From: an uncultured Methanobrevibacter sp. | Lineage (GTDB): Archaea > Methanobacteriota > Methanobacteria > Methanobacteriales > Methanobacteriaceae | DNA: 5,991 nt | Direction: 5' to 3' | Assembly: GCF_900316895.1 (NCBI RefSeq) | Contig: NZ_ONER01000089.1 | Span: forward strand, 1 to 5,991 | Shown here: one piece after another, positions 1 to 4,309 of the stretch | How positions within the stretch are numbered: the stretch's first letter is position 1 | How the letters are laid out: every line of letters starts with the position of its first letter | Position numbers and translations under genes: made by a program | The notes under the pieces: generated by a model | The model's input: only the letters and a program-made list of their open reading frames with translations | What the model was told of the DNA's origin: nothing | The model's database searches: none

Positions 1-11
1 TAAAACACAAT

Positions 12-27
12 AAAATTAATTAAAAAA
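12..27 (-). terminator. Candidate T-tract terminator of the KH/PP-loop gene
   Basis: Read on the minus strand, this stretch is a run of six T followed by AATTAATTTTA, about 115 bases beyond the stop codon of the leftward gene. Archaeal RNA polymerase commonly terminates at T-tracts without needing a hairpin, so this is the best candidate end for the leftward transcript. The hairpin at 55-76 lies upstream of it in that transcript but is about 27 bases away, so the two do not form a classic bacterial-type terminator. In such AT-rich DNA a T-run can also be chance. Confidence 0.35.
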
Positions 28-54
28 GACAGTACACCCAATAGTGCAATTCAT

Positions 55-76
55 CCACAACTTGCAGAAGTTGTGG
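55..76. repeat. Perfect inverted repeat, 9-bp arms with 4-base loop
   Basis: The arms CCACAACTT (55-63) and AAGTTGTGG (68-76) are perfectly complementary around the loop GCAG. On the plus strand a second, outer pairing is possible between 43-49 (AGTGCAA) and 82-88 (TTGCATT), with one G-U pair, separated from the inner stem by a symmetric 5x5 internal loop. On the minus strand the outer pairing is shorter (five base pairs). No T-run follows directly on either strand, so it is not an obvious intrinsic terminator. It may be a structured 3' UTR or small-RNA element, or a protein-binding palindrome. The inner hairpin is certain as sequence; its role is unknown. Confidence 0.6.
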
Positions 77-141
77 TATTCTTGCATTTTAAAGATAAAT
101 TCATAAGTAAGGCTCAGCTTCTATTAATATCTCACATTTGA

Positions 142-1155
142 TTATTTTACCTTGTTGAAACTCCAAATTAAATCAAGAGCTTCACCAGGCTCCAGTGCAC
201 CTGAACGAGTTTCCCTCAATATCCTTTGAATCGAGAATTTTCTCATATGCGGAAATTTCTTGTGAACTTCATAAAGTAGAGGACAGCCAAATCCTTTGAA
301 TGTCTGTAAATCATAGTTTCTGATTAAGGATTTAATCTCTTGCTTGCCGACACTTAAACTTGCTGGAAGGTTCAAGCGATATAATGAATCCTCCTGTAAA
401 TTTATGCATTGACTACCAGTTGCAAGCATATCACCAAAGATAATTATTGGAATTTCATTGTCTTTTGCATATTGCTTTACTAGCTGGCCGGTGTTTTTGG
501 AGCATCTTCCGCAAGGATGCACATTGCCTGTGAAAGATTCGCCGATGATATCTGAATAATCGGCTTCAATATACTCATGTTTGACCTCTAATGATTCAAC
601 CAAAACCTTGATGTTCTTTTTAAATTGGTTTGGAAGAATTATGGTTCCCGGATCAACAGTAACTGCCACAGGATTAAAACCAAGCTTTTTGGCTAGAATA
701 AGTGAAAAGCTACTGTCCACACCACCTGAAAGTGCAACGACAGCTTCAATTTTTGAAGATTCATCAAACTCGTTTTCACCGAAATATTTGTCAAAATTGA
801 AACTGTAGATATTTTCCAATTTGTAATCAATGGTTCTTTCCAGGTTTTTCAGTCCAACAGAATCCAAATCGATGTTATGCACTGTCTTTTTGGATAATTT
901 CAATTTATACTTCTTGTTTAAAAAGTCCCCATATGACTCAACATGTATACTGTCAAGGCCCAGTTTCTCTTTGAGTTTGCCGACAACCCAGCCTCCTTTT
1001 CCAATTATCGCTGATTTATCTGGCCTGTCTTCTGTGATAATCCACAGTTCATTATCTTCAAAGTAAATTTCTTCAATGAAAATATTCACTTCATCATGAC
1101 CTATTTCAGCTCTAATGGCATTTACTTCATTCAAAATAAATTCTTTAGTATACAT
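142..1155 (-). CDS. KH-domain PP-loop ATPase, putative RNA-modifying (thiolation-type) enzyme
   Basis: The 337-residue protein has two recognisable parts. Residues about 20-75 resemble a KH RNA-binding domain, with the signature IGKGGWVVGK at 51-60. Residues about 135-310 form an adenylating PP-loop ATPase domain with the ATP-binding motif SGGVDSS at 143-149. PP-loop enzymes activate a substrate by adenylation; several use this to thiolate tRNA. Four cysteines stand out: C215 and C218 (HPCGRC), C250 (SQC) and C291 (FGCPLL). A CxxC about 70 residues after the PP-loop plus one cysteine further on recalls the Fe-S-ligating cysteines of TtuA/Ncs6-type tRNA thiolases, but this is inference. The C-terminus (303-337) is basic, then ends in a short helix-like stretch. 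There is no signal peptide or membrane segment, so it is probably cytosolic. The ATG at 1155 is the first of the frame and has only a weak Shine-Dalgarno site, suggesting a short leader. It is transcribed divergently from the reductase gene. The fold call is firm; the substrate is unknown. Confidence 0.85.
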   Translation of the reverse strand: MYTKEFILNEVNAIRAEIGHDEVNIFIEEIYFEDNELWIITEDRPDKSAIIGKGGWVVGKLKEKLGLDSIHVESYGDFLNKKYKLKLSKKTVHNIDLDSVGLKNLERTIDYKLENIYSFNFDKYFGENEFDESSKIEAVVALSGGVDSSFSLILAKKLGFNPVAVTVDPGTIILPNQFKKNIKVLVESLEVKHEYIEADYSDIIGESFTGNVHPCGRCSKNTGQLVKQYAKDNEIPIIIFGDMLATGSQCINLQEDSLYRLNLPASLSVGKQEIKSLIRNYDLQTFKGFGCPLLYEVHKKFPHMRKFSIQRILRETRSGALEPGEALDLIWSFNKVK

Positions 1156-1179
1156 ATAATAATTATCTTTAATTTAGAA

Positions 1180-1201
1180 ACTTTTAAAGATTTCTTAAAA
1201 C
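1180..1201. promoter_or_regulatory. Candidate overlapping divergent promoters (two TATA-like arms)
   Basis: The 69-bp gap between the divergent genes contains TTTTAA at 1182-1187 and its inverse TTAAAA at 1195-1200, seven bases apart. If the left arm is the TATA box of the rightward gene, transcription would begin near 1211, just before the AGAGGG ribosome site. If the right arm serves the leftward gene, transcription would begin near 1171, about 15 bases before its ATG. The symmetry would make the two promoters overlap, so occupancy of one could hinder the other. CATATATTA at 1201-1209 is an alternative TATA element for the leftward gene. Start sites are inferred from the usual archaeal spacing of about 25 bases. 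Confidence 0.4.
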
Positions 1202-1212
1202 ATATATTACAT

Positions 1213-1218
1213 AGAGGG
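1213..1218 (+). promoter_or_regulatory. Ribosome binding site of the aldo/keto reductase-like gene
   Basis: AGAGGG lies six bases before the ATG at 1225 and is a partial match to the purine-rich Shine-Dalgarno consensus. It supports this ATG as the start; the encoded N-terminus (MEYRKLGNTN) also begins exactly where aldo/keto reductases of this type begin. Confidence 0.55.
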
Positions 1219-1224
1219 AACTAA

Positions 1225-2373
1225 ATGGAATATAGAAAGTTAGGAAACACCAATATTGAAGTATCTGAAATAGCTTTTGGAGCCGAATTTTTAGTGGAAA
1301 GGCCATATGAGGATACAGAGGTATTAATTAAAGCCTGTGAGGAAAACGGAATCAATTTTGTTGACTGTTGGATGAGCGAGCCTGACGTGCGCTCACACCT
1401 GGGCCGTGCAATCAAGCCGAATCGTGAAAACTGGGTGATTCAAGGACATATCGGTTCGACATGGCAAAACAACCAGTATGTAAGAACCCGTGATATGGAT
1501 AAGGTAATTCCGGCATTTGAGGATTTCATGGAAAGGTTTCAAATCGACACGCTTGATTTCGGTATGATTCACTATGTTGACCAGATTGAGGATTATGACA
1601 ACATTATGAATGGTCCGTTCATCGAATATGTGAGAAAACTAAAGGATGAAGGAACCATAGCACATATTGGACTCAGCACTCATAATCCTGAAGTTGGGCT
1701 TTTGGCAGCCAGAAATCCTGAAATCGAGCTTTTGATGTTTTCAATCAATCCTGCATTTGACATGTTTGGAGCAATGGATGATATTGAAGAGTATCGCAAA
1801 GAGGATGCCTATGACAATGATTTTTCCTCAATCAATCCTTTAAGGGCAGAAATTTATGAGTTATGCGAAAAAAATGGCACTGCATTAACTGTAATGAAAG
1901 GATTTGCCGGAGGAAATTTGCTGGCTGATGATACTTCTCCATTTGGGGTGGCGCTGACACCTGTCCAATGTATTCATTATGCTTTGGAACAAAAAGGAGT
2001 TTCAAGCATTTTTGTCGGTGTCAAGACAGTTGATGAATTAATTGAATCTTTAAAATATTGCACAGCAAGCGAAGCGGAAAAGGATTACACTGAAGTTCTG
2101 AAAAATGCACCAAAACATTCATTCAAAGGCCAATGCACATATTGTGGGCATTGTCAGCCCTGCAGTTCTGGAATAGATATAGCAATGGTGAATAAACTGT
2201 TTGACCTTGCAAAAAACCATGATGAAGTTCCGGCAAGTGTACAGGAACATTATAATAATCTAAAATATAATGCGACTGACTGTATCGCCTGTGGTGATTG
2301 TGAACCTAGATGTCCGTTCGATGTTCATATAGTCGATGTGATGTTGGATTCGCAGGATTTGTTCGGATTTTGA
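1225..2373 (+). CDS. Aldo/keto reductase-fold oxidoreductase with C-terminal 2[4Fe-4S] ferredoxin domain
   Basis: The 382-residue protein is an intact two-domain oxidoreductase. Residues 1-290 follow the aldo/keto reductase barrel: the opening YRKLGNTNIEVSEIAFG, D47 in the slot of the catalytic Asp, the HLG motif at 58-60, H116 in the slot of the active-site His, the HIGLSTHNP strand at 147-155, and the FVGVKTVDELIESL cofactor-loop region near the end of the barrel. By eye, the catalytic Tyr slot holds E52 and the Lys slot holds H75, so ordinary carbonyl reduction is doubtful. The C-terminal part carries C304, C307, C310, C313 and then C353, C356, C359, C363-P, enough for two [4Fe-4S] clusters. 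The layout matches Fe-S aldo/keto reductases of the COG1453 type, which have no settled general substrate; from memory, close relatives occur in gut Firmicutes. It is presumably a cytosolic, electron-transferring enzyme. The metY start lies 43 bases downstream, so cotranscription is plausible. The family call is firm; the reaction is unknown. Confidence 0.9.
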   Translation: MEYRKLGNTNIEVSEIAFGAEFLVERPYEDTEVLIKACEENGINFVDCWMSEPDVRSHLGRAIKPNRENWVIQGHIGSTWQNNQYVRTRDMDKVIPAFEDFMERFQIDTLDFGMIHYVDQIEDYDNIMNGPFIEYVRKLKDEGTIAHIGLSTHNPEVGLLAARNPEIELLMFSINPAFDMFGAMDDIEEYRKEDAYDNDFSSINPLRAEIYELCEKNGTALTVMKGFAGGNLLADDTSPFGVALTPVQCIHYALEQKGVSSIFVGVKTVDELIESLKYCTASEAEKDYTEVLKNAPKHSFKGQCTYCGHCQPCSSGIDIAMVNKLFDLAKNHDEVPASVQEHYNNLKYNATDCIACGDCEPRCPFDVHIVDVMLDSQDLFGF

Positions 2374-2377
2374 TAAT

Positions 2378-2387
2378 GTTTATACTT
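2378..2387 (+). promoter_or_regulatory. Possible internal TATA box before metY
   Basis: GTTTATACTT in the 43-base gap between the reductase gene and metY resembles an archaeal TATA box. The usual spacing would place a start site near 2405, giving a leader of roughly a dozen bases that still contains the ribosome binding site at 2407-2412. No clear upstream BRE-like purine stretch is present, and metY could equally be read through from the upstream promoter. Confidence 0.25.
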
Positions 2388-2406
2388 GGTGGAAACAAAA
2401 CTATTA

Positions 2407-2412
2407 AGTGAT
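2407..2412 (+). promoter_or_regulatory. Ribosome binding site that fixes the metY start
   Basis: AGTGAT matches the AGGTGAT end of the archaeal Shine-Dalgarno consensus and sits four bases before the ATG at 2417, much like the GGTGAT three bases before the ATG at 3821. The GTG at 2408-2410, which would open a frame three residues longer, is part of this site and is therefore unlikely to be the real start. Confidence 0.65.
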
Positions 2413-2416
2413 TATT

Positions 2417-3703
2417 ATGGCTTATGAAATTAAAAACAAAAAAAATATATCAACAATTGGTGTACATGCGGGCCAGGAAGAAGTTGATGAAACCGGTTCA
2501 AGAGTAACACCAATCTATCAGACTACATCTTATGTATTTGACTCACCTGAACAGGCTGCAAACAGATTTGCGCTTAAAGAGGGAGGAAACATTTATACCA
2601 GGTTAACCAACCCTACAACTGAGGCATTTGAAAAGAGGATGGCTGCTATTGAAGGAGGAACTGCAGCATATGCAACAGCTTCCGGAATGTCAGCAATTTT
2701 TTATGCAATCATTAACCTGACACAAGTTGGAGATAATATAGTTTCAGCGGATAACCTGTACGGTGGAACATATGAGTTATTCGAAAATACTTTAGAGGAA
2801 TTAGGACGGACAGTTACATTTGTTGACTCACAATCTCCTGAATTGTTTGAAGAGGCTATAGACGATAAGACAAAAGCCATTTATGTGGAATCTATTGGAA
2901 ATCCTAAATTGGATATTCCTGATTTTGACAGGTTGGCCGAAATTGCACATTCGCATGGAATTCCATTGATTGCTGACAATACCGTTGGAATAGGTTCCGT
3001 AAGGCCTTTTGACCATGGAGCAGATATCATATCATCATCTGCAACAAAATACATCGGAGGTCACGGTACTACTCTTGGTGGAATTATTATCGAAAAAGGC
3101 GATTTTGACTGGATGAACGGCAAATTCCCAACATTGTCAGAACCTGATGCAACATATAACGGTTTAGTCTTTGCTGAGACTTTCAAGGGAGCTGCCTTTA
3201 CAACAAGAATCAGAGCAGTTGTCGGAAGGGACACCGGTGCTGTTCCATCTCCGTTCGGATCATTTTTACTATTGCAGGGTCTTGAAACATTAGGTTTGAG
3301 GATTGAAAGGCATGCTTCAAATGCAATGGCTGTTGCAAAGCACCTTGAAGCTCATCCTAAAGTTGCTTGGGTAACATATTCCGGTTTGGAATCATCCCCC
3401 AACCATGAAGTGGCTAAAAAGTATGCTGAAAAGGGTTACGGAGGAATAGTGTCATTCGGTCTTAAGGCAGGTTATGATGGAGCTTTGAAATTCATTGAAA
3501 ATGTCGAGTTATTGTCATTTTTGGCAAATATTGGAGACGCTAAATCATTAGTGGTTCATCCTGCGTCAACCACTCACTCCCAACTGTCTGAAGAACAGCA
3601 ATTGTCCACTGGAGTAACTCCTGATTTAATCAGATTCTCAGTGGGTATTGAGGATATTGAGGATATCCTGGCTGATGTTGACCAGGCATTGGATAAAGTC
3701 TAA
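2417..3703 (+). CDS. metY: O-acetylhomoserine sulfhydrylase (PLP-dependent, MetY)
   Basis: The protein (428 residues from this ATG) makes homocysteine from O-acetylhomoserine and sulfide, the direct-sulfhydrylation route to methionine. It belongs to the Cys/Met-metabolism PLP enzymes of fold type I. Visible landmarks are TPIYQTTSYVF at 31-41, the phosphate-contacting Y60 and R62 (YTRLTNPT), SGM at 89-91, Y115 (DNLYGGTY) stacking on the cofactor, D187 (ADNT) for the pyridine nitrogen, the Schiff-base lysine K211 (SATKYIGGHG), and R406 (LIRFSVG) for the substrate carboxylate. Length and the insertion around 225-275 fit MetY (about 430 residues) rather than the shorter cystathionine gamma-synthase/lyase branch. 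The start is set by AGTGAT four bases upstream; a GTG three codons earlier lies within that site. The gene is intact and ends three codons after VDQAL, directly before a strong terminator. Many methanogens make homocysteine by another route, so acquisition by transfer is possible. A related gamma-replacement activity cannot be excluded by eye. Confidence 0.93.
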   Translation: MAYEIKNKKNISTIGVHAGQEEVDETGSRVTPIYQTTSYVFDSPEQAANRFALKEGGNIYTRLTNPTTEAFEKRMAAIEGGTAAYATASGMSAIFYAIINLTQVGDNIVSADNLYGGTYELFENTLEELGRTVTFVDSQSPELFEEAIDDKTKAIYVESIGNPKLDIPDFDRLAEIAHSHGIPLIADNTVGIGSVRPFDHGADIISSSATKYIGGHGTTLGGIIIEKGDFDWMNGKFPTLSEPDATYNGLVFAETFKGAAFTTRIRAVVGRDTGAVPSPFGSFLLLQGLETLGLRIERHASNAMAVAKHLEAHPKVAWVTYSGLESSPNHEVAKKYAEKGYGGIVSFGLKAGYDGALKFIENVELLSFLANIGDAKSLVVHPASTTHSQLSEEQQLSTGVTPDLIRFSVGIEDIEDILADVDQALDKV

Positions 3704-3707
3704 ACTT

Positions 3708-3740
3708 GGAAGTTTTTTAAACTTCCCGTTTTTTTCTTTT
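3708..3740 (+). terminator. Hairpin plus T-run terminator after metY
   Basis: The arms GGAAGTTT (3708-3715) and AAACTTCC (3719-3726) pair perfectly around a TTT loop. Two bases later comes a run of seven T (3729-3735), then C and four more T. It begins four bases after the metY stop. It has the shape of a bacterial-type intrinsic terminator, and the T-tract alone would also satisfy archaeal termination. It separates the metabolic unit from the HEAT-repeat unit. Confidence 0.85.
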
Positions 3741-3769
3741 GCAAAGATATTTTCAAAAAATCAATAAAA

Positions 3770-3786
3770 TTAAAAAGACTTTTTAA
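3770..3786 (+). promoter_or_regulatory. Candidate promoter of the HEAT-repeat unit, within a perfect palindrome
   Basis: TTAAAAAG (3770-3777) and CTTTTTAA (3779-3786) are perfect inverse copies around a single A. The right arm, taken as a TATA box, would give a start near 3809, immediately before the GGTGAT ribosome site at 3812-3817, so a very short leader. A regulator binding the palindrome would block the TATA box. The TATA-rich stretch at 3797-3810 is too close to the ATG to act as the promoter unless the message is leaderless. The rest of the 117-base gap shows nothing but AT-rich sequence. Confidence 0.35.
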
Positions 3787-3811
3787 CTTTTAATGCTAAA
3801 TATATTATATT

Positions 3812-3817
3812 GGTGAT
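3812..3817 (+). promoter_or_regulatory. Ribosome binding site of the 160-residue HEAT-repeat gene
   Basis: GGTGAT is a clear six-base match to the archaeal Shine-Dalgarno sequence and lies three bases before the ATG at 3821. It is the best ribosome site in the window and supports this start. Confidence 0.7.
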
Positions 3818-3820
3818 AAG

Positions 3821-4303
3821 ATGGATTTTGATGAAAGACGTATCGATTTAGTTAAAACTTCTATTAAAAATGTTAATTCCGGTCAGAAAATCATTTCAAA
3901 ATCATTGGATAATAAAGTTCATGTTCATTGGCCAAAAGAAGATGAATATTTAGGCAATGAATCAATTTTAGACCATTTAACATGTGATGATGCTAATTGG
4001 GCTTATGAATATCTTGGCGAAGCAGTTGTTGAACGTCAGGTGCCTGGTGATGGACAAAAGGCTCACGGCGGAGATATTGAAACCGAAGAAGTAAAGGTTG
4101 TCAAACTTAGGGTCACAACCGGTAAGGATGAAAATCCATTAATAGATCTTGCTTTGAATCATCCGGAACCTCATGTAAGGATAGCTGCAATTAAAAAAAT
4201 CGTCAATCCTGCTGTTTTAACCAGTATAATTACTAAAGATGAAGAGGATAAAGAGGTTAAAAAAGCTTGTTTGGATAGATTGGATGAGTTATACATAGAA
4301 TAA
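3821..4303 (+). CDS. Small protein with C-terminal HEAT-like repeats, function unknown
   Basis: This 160-residue acidic protein is not one I can name. Residues about 1-100 show no recognisable domain: a charged start (MDFDERRIDL), a central stretch with two tryptophans (W37, W60), one cysteine (C55) and a Gly/His-rich loop (QVPGDGQKAHGGD, 73-85), then a beta-like VKVVKLRV (91-98). Residues 105-160 hold two HEAT-like units whose key positions V119-R120 and V146-K147 are 27 residues apart, of the pattern NxPxxxVRxxAIKKI. The same unit fills the next gene. There is no signal peptide or membrane segment. The start is well supported by GGTGAT three bases upstream. The stop (TAA, 4301-4303) is followed in the same reading phase, after two codons, by the start of the long HEAT-repeat gene, so the two are cotranscribed and may once have been one gene. 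A protein-binding or scaffold role is a guess from the repeats. Confidence 0.8.
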   Translation: MDFDERRIDLVKTSIKNVNSGQKIISKSLDNKVHVHWPKEDEYLGNESILDHLTCDDANWAYEYLGEAVVERQVPGDGQKAHGGDIETEEVKVVKLRVTTGKDENPLIDLALNHPEPHVRIAAIKKIVNPAVLTSIITKDEEDKEVKKACLDRLDELYIE

Positions 4304-4309
4304 GGTATT

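Noticed and set aside
55..76. Hairpin as an intrinsic terminator or a CRISPR repeat
   Set aside because: No T-run follows it on either strand, and it occurs only once in the window with no regularly spaced copies.
581..1066. Two plus-strand open frames (581-808 and 830-1066)
   Set aside because: Both are antisense to the KH/PP-loop gene, overlap its conserved motifs, and show no domain or ribosome site of their own.
1221..1415. Minus-strand open frame over the start of the reductase gene
   Set aside because: It is antisense to the well-supported N-terminus of the aldo/keto reductase-like protein and has no recognisable content.
2828..3016. Minus-strand open frame inside metY
   Set aside because: It lies antisense to the PLP-binding core of MetY, is only 62 codons long and has no identifiable motif.
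4301..4303. The TAA between the HEAT genes as a recoded selenocysteine or pyrrolysine codon
   Set aside because: Those recodings use UGA and UAG, not UAA. Only a nonsense mutation, ordinary read-through or a real gene boundary remain.
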